DNA from: Streptomyces sp. BA2
GTDB lineage: Bacteria > Actinomycetota > Actinomycetes > Streptomycetales > Streptomycetaceae
Direction: 5' to 3'
DNA: 64,000 nucleotides
Assembly (NCBI RefSeq): GCF_009769735.1
Contig: NZ_WSRO01000002.1
Location: 1,488,001-1,552,000 of the forward strand
A program made the position numbers and the translations under genes. A model generated the notes under the pieces. That model saw nothing but the letters and a program-made list of their open reading frames with translations, was not told the DNA's origin and ran no database searches. This document shows positions 43,010-52,044 of this stretch, one piece after another. Numbering within the stretch: position 1 is the stretch's first letter; each line of letters opens with the position of its first letter.

Positions 43010-44373
43010 GCGATGACACGATACGTCTGGTCACGATCGGGCGGATCTTCCGTCGGCGCCGGCGGCTTCTCGCCGTCGTCGCCGTGCTGGGCGCGCTCGT
43101 CGGCTACGGCGCCTCTTTGGTGTTCCCGCCGAGTTACACGACGTCGGCTTCGGTGCTCCTGCCGGGACAGTGGGAGGAGCGCGAGCTGCTGACCCAGGCG
43201 GAGATCGCGACCAGTTCGGAGGTGGTCGACCGCGCGGCCGCCACGCTCAGCTGGTCCGGCGTCAGCGGCACCGAACTGCGGGATCAGGTGAGCGCCGAGG
43301 CCGCCGACGGGAACATCATCAAGATCTCGGGTACGGCCGAGACGCCGGGCCGCGCGCAGCGGCTCTCCGACCAAGTCGCCAAGGAATTCGTCACCTTCGC
43401 CGCACGGCTCGCAGGCGACACCACCGACCCCGAAGAGGCGACGGGGCCCGAGGCGCTGCGGGAGAAGGTGGTGCAGACCAACCGCCGCATCACCGACCTC
43501 GCCAATGCGGCCGATCCGGGGCAGACCGTGGAGAGCGTGCAGGTCCGCACCGAGCTCGAGAAGTTGCGCACCGCGCTGGCGGAGGCCATGAAGAAGCTGG
43601 ACCAGGCCGACCCGGCGACCGACAAGGCCAGCATGGTCGTCATGGGGTCGGCCGCCCGGCCGACCGGCGAGGCACCGCCGACCAGGACGCAGCTCATCGT
43701 GGCAGGGGCACTGCTGTTCTTCCTGCTCACGGTCATCGGCCATCTCGCCGCGGCACGGACGAATCGCCGGCTGCGCACCGAACCGGAGATCGCCGCGGCC
43801 CTGGGCTCCACGCTCATCGGCACCGTCGACGTACTTGATGAACGGCCCGCTCACGGGCCAAAGGACCGTGGCACGCGCGCCCGGATCCGCCGGCTCCTCG
43901 GCGTCGACACGCGGTGGGACGTTCCGGCCCCGCAGGCGTCCGGCGACGAGGCCGGCAGGCGGATCCGCTACCGGCGGGTGTGCGCTCGCCTCAGGAATCA
44001 ACTGCCGTCCCCCCGGCGGCTGCTGGTCGTCGTACCGGAGAGCGACGAGATCGCCCGCCGGGCCGCCGGGCAGCTGGCCACCGAGGCCGCGAGCGACCCG
44101 CTGCTGCGGGTGGCGGAAGTCTCGGCGGAGCGGCCGATGGTGCCCGACCGCGACACCGAGTCCGGTGCCCTGGTCGTGCTCAGCGCGGGCAGCTGGACCG
44201 CGGCGGAGCTCACCGGCATCGCGGAGGCTTGTGCGGACGCGGGGCACGAGATCGCCGGCATCGTCGTCGCCGGAACGGTCCTGGCCCGCCCGACGCGCAC
44301 CGCCGGCCGTCCCGCGCAACACGCCGCACCGGCGCTCGCGGGCGGCGACGACGCGAGGGGAGGTTCAGCGTGA
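43006..44373 (+). CDS. Wzz-like polysaccharide co-polymerase, copy 1
   Basis: The protein has 455 residues, with a TTG start inside a TTGA overlap and GGAGG upstream. A short basic N terminus precedes helix 1 (LLAVVAVLGALVGYGASLVF). A periplasmic-side coiled domain follows, then helix 2 (LIVAGALLFFLLTVIGHLAA). The C-terminal cytosolic region has a Rossmann-like pattern (RRLLVVVPESDEIARRAA) but no Walker A lysine and no tyrosine cluster. It should set polymer length, but it is not an active BY-kinase. Confidence 0.85.
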   Translation: MSDDTIRLVTIGRIFRRRRRLLAVVAVLGALVGYGASLVFPPSYTTSASVLLPGQWEERELLTQAEIATSSEVVDRAAATLSWSGVSGTELRDQVSAEAADGNIIKISGTAETPGRAQRLSDQVAKEFVTFAARLAGDTTDPEEATGPEALREKVVQTNRRITDLANAADPGQTVESVQVRTELEKLRTALAEAMKKLDQADPATDKASMVVMGSAARPTGEAPPTRTQLIVAGALLFFLLTVIGHLAAARTNRRLRTEPEIAAALGSTLIGTVDVLDERPAHGPKDRGTRARIRRLLGVDTRWDVPAPQASGDEAGRRIRYRRVCARLRNQLPSPRRLLVVVPESDEIARRAAGQLATEAASDPLLRVAEVSAERPMVPDRDTESGALVVLSAGSWTAAELTGIAEACADAGHEIAGIVVAGTVLARPTRTAGRPAQHAAPALAGGDDARGGSA

Positions 44374-45896
44374 CGACGAGCGAGACTTCGGAGTCGTCGA
44401 CGACCACTCCGCTCTTCGACCTGCAGGCGCTGGTGGCTGCGGTGCGCAGGCGCAGGCGCCTCTGGTGCTCCCTGGCGCTCCTCGGGCTGCTGGTCGGCGC
44501 GGCGGTGGCGGTCCTGCTGCCGCCGCCACCGTCCGCCGTGACCAAGGTGCTTGTCACGCACGAGGAGGACCAGCCGAACGACACCGGGACGCTGATCCGC
44601 ACCGACGTCGAACTCCTCGGGACGACGCGGATCGCCGGCAAGGCCCTGCAGTCCCTCAAGTCCCCGGAGAAACCGGAGGACTTCATGCGGGACTACCGCG
44701 GCACCGGCCTGACCAACAACCTGCTGCAGATCGATGTGACGGGTGACAGCGACGCGGATGCGGTGGCCCGGGCCAAGGCCCTGGCCGACGCGTTCGTCGA
44801 TGACCATGTGAGGCGGATGCGGGAGACCGCGAAAGCCAAGTCCAAGGCCCTGATCGACCAGCGTGACCGCATGCGGGACGAACTCGCCGAGGTCAACAAG
44901 GAGATCGGGGACCGATCGCCGGAGAGCGACCCGAAGTCGTCGGCGAGCGTCGAGTCGCTCTTCGCACGCCGGGCCGAGCTCAACTCGCGGATCGCCGATT
45001 TCGACCAGCGCGCGGCGGAGGCGCGCACCGGCACGCCCCAGATCGTCGCCGGCACGCAGATCGTGGACGCGCCTCGCGCGGTGCGGCACTCCCTGCCCAA
45101 GGCCGCTGTGACCAACGCCGCGATCGGGCTGCTCCTCGGGCTCGTCCTCGGACTCGCGGTGGCCGCGGTCGGCGCCGTGGTGGCGGGCCGACCCGTGCTG
45201 CGCCGGGAGATCGCGGCGCACCTGGGCGCCTCGGTCATCGCGGAGCTGCGCCCTGTGCCCCGTTGGCGGGCCGGGCCGTGGCGGCGGCGACGGAGCCGGG
45301 CGGCACGCGAACGGCTCACCACGACCCTGGCCCGCACCGTGCGCGGCTGCGCGGAACCGGTGTCGCTGCTCGAACTGGGCTGTGCGCGCGGCACGAGCGT
45401 GATCGCCCTGGACGTCGCCAGGGCGCTGGCGGCGGAAGGGCCGGTGGTCATCGTCGACGGTCTGCCAGGACCGCAGCTCGCCGACAGCCGCCGGAAGCCG
45501 GGCGACCCGGCCGTGGTCAGCGGCGAGCGTGCCGCGGCCGTGGAGCGCCGGGAGCGCCGGCTCGGCGTCGGCTCGGTCGCGCCCGGCACGGCGTGGACCG
45601 ACCTCCAGTACCTCGGAGGACAGACCGTGCTCGTCGTGCGTGCCGGGCACGGCAGCGCCGGCTGGCTGCACACCGTGGCGCGGCAGCTCGCGGACCAGCG
45701 CATTCCGGTGATCGGTGTGGTGCTGATCGACCCCGATCCGCGTGACCGGACCGACGGCACGCTGTGGGACGGGCTGCACATCGCGCTGCGGGGTCACAGC
45801 GAGCGCTTCGCCCGGCAGAACGAGATGGGCCAGCTGCGGACGGAACGGCCGTCACGGGCCGTACGAGTCCCGGACACCGACCAGGAGGCGCGCTAA
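44370..45896 (+). CDS. Wzz-like polysaccharide co-polymerase, copy 2
   Basis: The protein has 508 residues, starting at GTG with GGGGAGG upstream and a 4 bp overlap. It has the same plan as copy 1: helix 1 (CSLALLGLLVGAAVAVLL), an external helical domain with EVNKEIGDRSPE, helix 2 (GLLLGLVLGLAVAAVGAVVA), then a cytosolic P-loop-like domain. The Walker A position reads GCARGTSVIAL, lacking the invariant GK. It is probably a catalytically dead BY-kinase relative that forms a hetero-complex with copy 1. Confidence 0.85.
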   Translation: MTTSETSESSTTTPLFDLQALVAAVRRRRRLWCSLALLGLLVGAAVAVLLPPPPSAVTKVLVTHEEDQPNDTGTLIRTDVELLGTTRIAGKALQSLKSPEKPEDFMRDYRGTGLTNNLLQIDVTGDSDADAVARAKALADAFVDDHVRRMRETAKAKSKALIDQRDRMRDELAEVNKEIGDRSPESDPKSSASVESLFARRAELNSRIADFDQRAAEARTGTPQIVAGTQIVDAPRAVRHSLPKAAVTNAAIGLLLGLVLGLAVAAVGAVVAGRPVLRREIAAHLGASVIAELRPVPRWRAGPWRRRRSRAARERLTTTLARTVRGCAEPVSLLELGCARGTSVIALDVARALAAEGPVVIVDGLPGPQLADSRRKPGDPAVVSGERAAAVERRERRLGVGSVAPGTAWTDLQYLGGQTVLVVRAGHGSAGWLHTVARQLADQRIPVIGVVLIDPDPRDRTDGTLWDGLHIALRGHSERFARQNEMGQLRTERPSRAVRVPDTDQEAR

Positions 45897-45899
45897 GAA

Positions 45900-47828
45900 G
45901 TGTGTGGCATCGCAGGTACCTATCGATGGCCGGACGGGAAGGCCGTGACCGACCGGCTCACCGACACCCTCGCCCACCGCGGTCCGGACGGGGCGGGCCG
46001 GTACGGCCACCGTGCCGGTGACGGCGAAGTGCACCTCGGGCACCGCCGGTTGGCCATCATCGACCTGTCCGAGACCGGCGCCCAGCCGATGGTCTCGGAC
46101 GGCCTCTCTCTCACGTACAACGGCGAGCTCTACAACGCGCCCGAACTGCGGGCCGAGTTGACGGCCGCCGGGGTGCGCTTTCGCGGTACGTCCGACACCG
46201 AGGTGCTCCTCGAGGCCTGGCGGCGCTGGGGCACGGACTGCCTGCCCCGGTTGCGCGGCATGTTCGCGTTCGGGATCTTCGACGAGCGGACCGGTGAACT
46301 GGTGCTCGCCCGCGACCAGTTGGGCATCAAGCCGCTGTTCCTGCTCCGGCGCGGCGAGGGCCTGGTGTTCGCCTCCGAGCTCAAGGCGCTCGCCGCCGTG
46401 ACCGGCGGGTCGCTGCAGGTGGACCACGGGGCGCTGGTGGCCTCGCTCCTGTACTACTGGGTGCCGGACTCGCGGTGCGCGTTCCGTGAGGCGGAGAAGC
46501 TGCCGCCGGGGAGCTGGCTCAGGTGCCGGCCCGACGGCCGGGTGGAGCGCGGCCGGTACTGGAACCTGAAGGACGTCGCCGCCGAGGGCCAGGAGCGGGC
46601 GCGCAGCGGCGAGCAGCCGGACTTGGCCGCCATCGTCGAGGAATCGACCCGGCAGCACATGCTCTCCGACGTACCCGTTGCGACCTTCCTCTCCGGCGGA
46701 CTCGACTCCAGCTGGCTGACCGCGCTCGCGGCCCGCCACCAACCCGGGATCTCCGCCTACACGATCGGGTTCCGCGCCGAGGACGCCAAGTTCGAGGCGA
46801 TGCCGGACGACCTGCGCTACGCCCGGCAAGTGGCCGAGCGGTTCGGCGTCGATCTGCACGAGATCGAGATCGCCCCGAACGTCCTCGACATGCTGCCGAA
46901 GATGACGTACCACCTGGACGAGCCGATCGGCGACCCCGCCGCGATCAACACGTTCCTGATCTGCGAGGCCGCCCGGGAGGCCGGGGTCAAGGTGATGCTC
47001 TCGGGGATGGGTGCCGACGAGCTGTTCGCCGGATACCGCAAGCACCTGGCCAACCTGCTCGCACTGCGCTACCAGCGCGTCCCGCGGCCCCTGCGGCGCG
47101 GCCTGTCAAGGGCCGTGGACCGGCTGCCGGTCGCCACGGCCCGCCGGGGGTACCGGTCGGTGCGCTTCGCGAAGCGGTTCCTGTCCTTCGCCGATCTGCC
47201 GGAGGAGACCGCGTTCCGGCGCAGCTACACCATGTACGACCAGGACGAGCTGCTCGCCCTGGTCAACCCGGACTTGGCCGGGACGGTCGACGACGTGCTG
47301 ACCGAGCACGCGGACATCTACGAGGACAACGACCTGGACGACTTCGTCAACCGCATGTGCCTGGGCGACGCCCGGATGTTCCTGCCGGGCCTGAACCTCG
47401 CGTACACGGACCGGTCGAGCATGGCCGCGTCGACGGAGGTGCGCGTGCCGTACGTGGACGTCGAGGTGGTCAAGGCGGCGTTCGCCGTGCCCGGCGATCG
47501 CAAGATCGCCGGACGGCAGGGCAAGGCCGCCCTCAAGGAGGCGGCCACTTCGGTCCTGCCCCGGGAGATCGTGTACCGGCCCAAGGGCCTGTTCAGCGCC
47601 CCGCTGCGCGCCTGGATGAGCCGGGACCTGGCGCCGCTGGTACGCGAGGTGGTGAACGACGGCGTGCTCGTCAACTCCGGGATCCTGCGCCGCGACGCGC
47701 TGGCCCGGATGGTCGCCGAGGACGCCGCGGGGCACCGGGACTTCTCCAAGCATCTGTGGCATGTGCTGACCCTCGAGTACTGGTATCGCGGCGCGACCTC
47801 TGGCTCCGGCCAGAGCCGGGCGGCTTGA
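45900..47828 (+). CDS. asnB: Asparagine synthase-type amidotransferase (AsnB family)
   Basis: The protein has 642 residues. GTG gives Met followed by Cys2, the N-terminal nucleophile (CGIAG), then LAHRGPDGAG and YNGELYN of the glutaminase domain. The synthetase domain carries the PP-loop FLSGGLDSSWL and SGMGADELFAGY. In polysaccharide loci these enzymes transfer ammonia to a uronic acid carboxylate (as proposed for WbpS in Pseudomonas O-antigen). With the AlgD-like dehydrogenase two genes away, a uronamide is a fair inference. Confidence 0.92.
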   Translation: MCGIAGTYRWPDGKAVTDRLTDTLAHRGPDGAGRYGHRAGDGEVHLGHRRLAIIDLSETGAQPMVSDGLSLTYNGELYNAPELRAELTAAGVRFRGTSDTEVLLEAWRRWGTDCLPRLRGMFAFGIFDERTGELVLARDQLGIKPLFLLRRGEGLVFASELKALAAVTGGSLQVDHGALVASLLYYWVPDSRCAFREAEKLPPGSWLRCRPDGRVERGRYWNLKDVAAEGQERARSGEQPDLAAIVEESTRQHMLSDVPVATFLSGGLDSSWLTALAARHQPGISAYTIGFRAEDAKFEAMPDDLRYARQVAERFGVDLHEIEIAPNVLDMLPKMTYHLDEPIGDPAAINTFLICEAAREAGVKVMLSGMGADELFAGYRKHLANLLALRYQRVPRPLRRGLSRAVDRLPVATARRGYRSVRFAKRFLSFADLPEETAFRRSYTMYDQDELLALVNPDLAGTVDDVLTEHADIYEDNDLDDFVNRMCLGDARMFLPGLNLAYTDRSSMAASTEVRVPYVDVEVVKAAFAVPGDRKIAGRQGKAALKEAATSVLPREIVYRPKGLFSAPLRAWMSRDLAPLVREVVNDGVLVNSGILRRDALARMVAEDAAGHRDFSKHLWHVLTLEYWYRGATSGSGQSRAA

Positions 47829-47853
47829 CGGAGTGGAAACAAGAGGAGCTCGG

Positions 47854-50052
47854 GTGAAACAGGTTGTGCAGAACTACAAGAGCGGCGAACTGGCGCTGCT
47901 CGACGTGCCGGTGCCGGGGTGCAAGCCGGGCGGTGTGCTTGTCCGGAGCGCCTACTCGCTGATATCCACCGGAACCGAGCTCATGAAGGTCTCCGAAGCC
48001 GGCATGTCGATGGTGGGCAAGGCCCGCTCCCGGCCGGACCAGGTCGCCAAGGTCATGCAGAGCGTGGCCACCAACGGGGTGCCCGCCACGTACCGCAAGG
48101 TGATGGGCAAGCTGGACTCCTACACGCCGCTCGGCTACTCGCTGTGCGGGGTGGTCGAGCAGGTCGGCGCCGGGATCGACGACGTGAAGGTCGGCGACGT
48201 CGTGGCCTGCGCCGGCAACGAGCACGCGCTGCACGCCGAGCTGAACTGGGTGCCGAAGAACCTCTACGTCCCGGTGCCGGACGGCCTCGCGCCACGGCAC
48301 GCGGCCTTCGGCACCGTCGGCTCGATCGCGATGCAGGGCGTCCGCCAAGGTGAGCCGCAGCTCGGCGAAGTGGCCCTTGTCATCGGCCTCGGCCTGATCG
48401 GGCAGCTGGTGGTGCAGCTCCTCACCGCCTCGGGAGTCCGCGTCGTCGGGGCCGACCCCGACGCGGCGCGCTGCGAGCTCGCCGAACGCCTGGGCGCGGT
48501 GGCCTGCGGTGATCCGGCGTCCACGGCCGTGGAGACCGCCGTCGCCGAGCTCACGGACGGCCACGGCGTGGATCAGGTGTACCTGGCCGCAGGCGGCGGC
48601 AGCAACCAGCCCGTCGAGCTGGCCGCCCGGCTCTGCCGGGACCGCGGCCGGGTCGTCGACATCGGCAAGTGCCGCCTGGACCTGCCGTGGAACGCGTACT
48701 ACGAGAAGGAGCTCGACGTCCGGTTCTCCCGCAGCTACGGCCCCGGGCGCTACGACCCGGCGTACGAACTGGAGGGGCGCGACTACCCGATCGGCTATGT
48801 GCGCTGGACGGAGCGCCGCAACCTGGCGTGCTTCCTCGATCTCCTGGCCCGCGACCGCGTCGACGTGGAGCCCTTGATCTCCCACATCGCCGACTTCGAT
48901 GACGCCGTCGAGACGTACCAGCGCCTGAAGGACGGCGACTTGAAGGCCGTGGCCGTGCTGTTCCGGTACCCCGAGCACGCGGGGGAAGCCGGGCACACGG
49001 AGGCCCCGCAGGTGGCCGTGCCCGCGGTGGCTGTGTCCACCAGAAACATGAAGCGGGGTCCGGCTCGGGCCGCCAAGGCGCCCGTACGGCTCGCGTTCGT
49101 CGGCGCGGGAAACTACGCGACGTCGATGCTGCTGCCGCACCTGGCACAGCGCGACAGCGTCGAGTTGTCGACAGTCGTCACCACGACGGCGCTGTCGGCG
49201 GCCAACGCGCAGCGGAAGTTCGGTTTCGCCGACGCGACCACCGATCTCGACGCCGTGCTCGGCGACAAGTCCATCGACGCGGTGTTCGTGGTCACCCGGC
49301 ACAGCTCGCACGCCGAACTGACCCGCAGGGCACTCCTCGCGGGCAAGGCGGTGTTCGTGGAGAAGCCCCTGGCCCTCACCGAGGACGACCTGGCCGGCGT
49401 GCTCGCGGCGGTGGAGGAGTCCGGCAACGACCGGCTGCAAGTGGGCTTCAACCGCCGGTTCGCGCCGCTGCTCCAGGAGGCCAGGAAGCGGTTCGGCACC
49501 CGGAGCGGCCCTGCGAACCTCCGCTACCTGGTCAACGCGGGCCGCCTGCAGCACGGCAGCTGGTACCTCCAACAGGGCACCGAGGGCTCGCGGTTCGCCG
49601 GCGAGGGCGGGCACTTCATCGACACGGCGAGCTGGCTGCTCGACGCCGACCCGGAATCGGTGTACGCGGTCGCCACGTCCGGCAACGAAGACCTCCAGGT
49701 CGTGCTGCGCTACCCGGACGGATCCACTGCCACCATCAGCTATGTCACCACCGGCCCGGCCGGCTTTCCCAAGGAGACCCTCGACCTGGTCGCGGACGGC
49801 CGTGCGCTGCGGCTCGACGACTTCGTGCGTGCCTCTGTCTACGACGGCCGCGGCAAGCGGTGGGTCAGTTCACGGCTGCCCAAGGCCCGGGACAAGGGCC
49901 AGAACGCCGAGCTGGCCGCGTTCATCAAGGCCGTGCGGAGCGGAGGGCCGATGCCGGTGCCGCTGGAGTCGCTCGTCGCCACCACGGCGGCCACCCTCGC
50001 CGTGCAGACCGGCCTGGCCGGCGGCGTGCCGGTGACGCTGGCGAGGGCGTGA
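47854..50052 (+). CDS. Fused two-domain oxidoreductase (MDR dehydrogenase + Gfo/Idh/MocA)
   Basis: The protein has 732 residues, starting at GTG after GAGGAG. Residues 1-375 are a medium-chain dehydrogenase (YSLISTGTEL, then a nucleotide-binding VIGLGLIGQLVVQLL). Residues 405-732 are a Gfo/Idh/MocA oxidoreductase (LAFVGAGNYATSMLLPHL, then FVEKPLALTEDDL with its EKP motif). The fusion recurs in bacterial exopolysaccharide loci beside heparinase-type genes, as here. It probably oxidises and reduces successive positions of a nucleotide sugar. Exact chemistry is not known. Confidence 0.9.
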   Translation: MKQVVQNYKSGELALLDVPVPGCKPGGVLVRSAYSLISTGTELMKVSEAGMSMVGKARSRPDQVAKVMQSVATNGVPATYRKVMGKLDSYTPLGYSLCGVVEQVGAGIDDVKVGDVVACAGNEHALHAELNWVPKNLYVPVPDGLAPRHAAFGTVGSIAMQGVRQGEPQLGEVALVIGLGLIGQLVVQLLTASGVRVVGADPDAARCELAERLGAVACGDPASTAVETAVAELTDGHGVDQVYLAAGGGSNQPVELAARLCRDRGRVVDIGKCRLDLPWNAYYEKELDVRFSRSYGPGRYDPAYELEGRDYPIGYVRWTERRNLACFLDLLARDRVDVEPLISHIADFDDAVETYQRLKDGDLKAVAVLFRYPEHAGEAGHTEAPQVAVPAVAVSTRNMKRGPARAAKAPVRLAFVGAGNYATSMLLPHLAQRDSVELSTVVTTTALSAANAQRKFGFADATTDLDAVLGDKSIDAVFVVTRHSSHAELTRRALLAGKAVFVEKPLALTEDDLAGVLAAVEESGNDRLQVGFNRRFAPLLQEARKRFGTRSGPANLRYLVNAGRLQHGSWYLQQGTEGSRFAGEGGHFIDTASWLLDADPESVYAVATSGNEDLQVVLRYPDGSTATISYVTTGPAGFPKETLDLVADGRALRLDDFVRASVYDGRGKRWVSSRLPKARDKGQNAELAAFIKAVRSGGPMPVPLESLVATTAATLAVQTGLAGGVPVTLARA

Positions 50053-52031
50053 TGACCATGAGCGCCGTCTGGTACCTGCGGCGGCTGTCCCGGATGGGAC
50101 CGCGGGAGGTCGGCGGCCGGCTGGGCGACGCGCTGCGCAGGCGGCAATGGCGGTCGGCGCGGCCGGAGTGTCCGAGCGTGACCGGCGCCCGGTTCACCGC
50201 GGTACTGCCCGCAGGGACGATCGCCGCGGTGCCACCGGACGCCGCGAAACGTCTCGTCGCCGAAGCGGACCGGCTGATGGCCGGGCACGCCGAGTACTTC
50301 GGCGTCGACCGCGACGACCTGGCCGACCCGGACTGGTGGTACGACCCGAAGACCGGGCGCCGGGCTCCGTGGGGCTACGCCTTCGACGTGCCGTACCGCA
50401 ACGAGGAAGCGGTCGGCGACATCAAGCAGATCTGGGAGCTGTCCCGGCACCAGTACCTCACCGTGCTCGCCGCTGCCTACGCGATCACCGGGAACGAGCG
50501 GTACGCCGAACGCGTGGCCGAGCACCTGCGGTTGTGGTGGGCGGCCAACCCGCCGCTGCGCGGGGTGCACTGGATCAGCGGCATCGAGCTGGGGATCCGG
50601 CTGCTTTCCTGGGTATGGGTACGGCGGCTGCTCGACGGCTGGCAGGGCGCGGCCGGCCTCTTCGAGGGCAACCCGGTGGCGCTGAACCAGATCTGGCACC
50701 ACCAGCGCTGGCTTGCCGCCTTCCCCAGCCGGGGCTCTTCGGCGAACAACCACGTCATCGCCGAGGCCGCCGGGCAGTTCGCCGCGGCCTGCGCCTTCGG
50801 GTGGTTCCCCTCGTCGGCGCGTTGGCGAGCCGGCGCCCTGCGGTCGCTCGACCGGCAGCTGCGCGGCAACACCTTCGACTCCGGGCTCAACCGCGAGTTG
50901 GCCACCGAGTATCACGGACTCGTCCTTGAGCTCGGCCTGGCCGCGGTGGCCGAGGCGGACGCCGCCCGCGTGCCGGTTCCCGCGTCGGTCCGCCTCGTGC
51001 TGCTGCGCATGACCGACGCGCTCGCGGCCGTCGTGGACAGTCACCTGCGGCCCCCGCGTCAGGGGGACGCGGACGACGGGCACGGTCTGATCGTGGACGG
51101 CGCGGGCACCGACCGCTGGGCCTCGCTCCTGTCCACCGGGGACGCCGTGTTCGGCCGGCTCGCCTGGTGGCCGGCGGTGACCGGAACCGACGTGCGCACC
51201 CCGCTCCTTGCCGCGCTCATCCAGCCGTACGCGAAAAGTGCGTCCGCACCGGCCGTGACCCGCCCGGCAAGCAGGCCAGGCCACTTCGCCGACGCGGGCA
51301 TGACCATCCTGCGCGATCCGGCGGAGGAGATCTGGTGCCGCTGCGACGGCGGGCCGCACGGCTTCCTGTCCATCGCCGCGCACGCCCACGCGGACGCGCT
51401 GTCCGTGGAGGTCCGGCACGACGGGGTCGACGTGCTCGCCGACCCGGGGACGTTCTGCTACCACGGGCAGCCCGCGTGGCGGCAGTACTTCCGGTCGACC
51501 CTCGGCCACAACACCCTGCAGCTGGACGGCGGTGACCAGTCGGTCTCCGGCGGCCCGTTCCTGTGGACCCGGCATGCCCGCAGCCGCGTCCTGGTCGCGG
51601 ACGCATCCGGCGCCTCCCACGGGGGCACGGCCCGCTGGTGCGCCGAGCACGACGGTTACCAGCGCTCCGTGCACCGCCGCCGGGTGGAGCTGACCGCCGC
51701 GAGCCAGGAGCTGCGGGTGGTCGACGAGGTGCGCGGCCCGCACCGGACCGTGCGCCTGGCGTTCCACCTCGGCCCGGCGATCGCCGCGGACCTGGTGGGG
51801 AACTGGGCGCTGCTCACCTGGACCCGGGACGGCGAGGAGCGCTCCGCGGTGCTCGACCTGCCAGGGCAGCTGTCCTGGCAGGCGCACCGCGGCGAGACCG
51901 AGCCACCGCTGGGCTGGTACTCCGCGGGCTTCGGACGCAAGGAACCCGCCACCACGCTGGTCGGCACCGGCTTCGCCGACGGCACGGCGCTGTCGGGGGA
52001 GCTCACCACCGTGCTCAAGTTCCGTGGCTAG
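50052..52031 (+). CDS. Heparinase II/III (alginate-lyase family) protein
   Basis: The protein has 659 residues; its ATG shares one base with the preceding stop (TGATG). The N-terminal half is an (alpha/alpha) toroid with the SSANNHVIAEAAGQFAA and NRELATEYHGLVLE segments that hold the family's conserved Asn, His and Tyr. The C-terminal half is the heparinase_II_III beta-sandwich (FLSIAAHAHADALSVEV, LADPGTFCYHG, FRSTLGHNTLQLDG). No signal peptide is seen. It is likely a uronate-linkage lyase that edits or trims the polymer. Confidence 0.9.
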   Translation: MTMSAVWYLRRLSRMGPREVGGRLGDALRRRQWRSARPECPSVTGARFTAVLPAGTIAAVPPDAAKRLVAEADRLMAGHAEYFGVDRDDLADPDWWYDPKTGRRAPWGYAFDVPYRNEEAVGDIKQIWELSRHQYLTVLAAAYAITGNERYAERVAEHLRLWWAANPPLRGVHWISGIELGIRLLSWVWVRRLLDGWQGAAGLFEGNPVALNQIWHHQRWLAAFPSRGSSANNHVIAEAAGQFAAACAFGWFPSSARWRAGALRSLDRQLRGNTFDSGLNRELATEYHGLVLELGLAAVAEADAARVPVPASVRLVLLRMTDALAAVVDSHLRPPRQGDADDGHGLIVDGAGTDRWASLLSTGDAVFGRLAWWPAVTGTDVRTPLLAALIQPYAKSASAPAVTRPASRPGHFADAGMTILRDPAEEIWCRCDGGPHGFLSIAAHAHADALSVEVRHDGVDVLADPGTFCYHGQPAWRQYFRSTLGHNTLQLDGGDQSVSGGPFLWTRHARSRVLVADASGASHGGTARWCAEHDGYQRSVHRRRVELTAASQELRVVDEVRGPHRTVRLAFHLGPAIAADLVGNWALLTWTRDGEERSAVLDLPGQLSWQAHRGETEPPLGWYSAGFGRKEPATTLVGTGFADGTALSGELTTVLKFRG

Positions 52032-52044
52032 GAGAGGAGGACAC

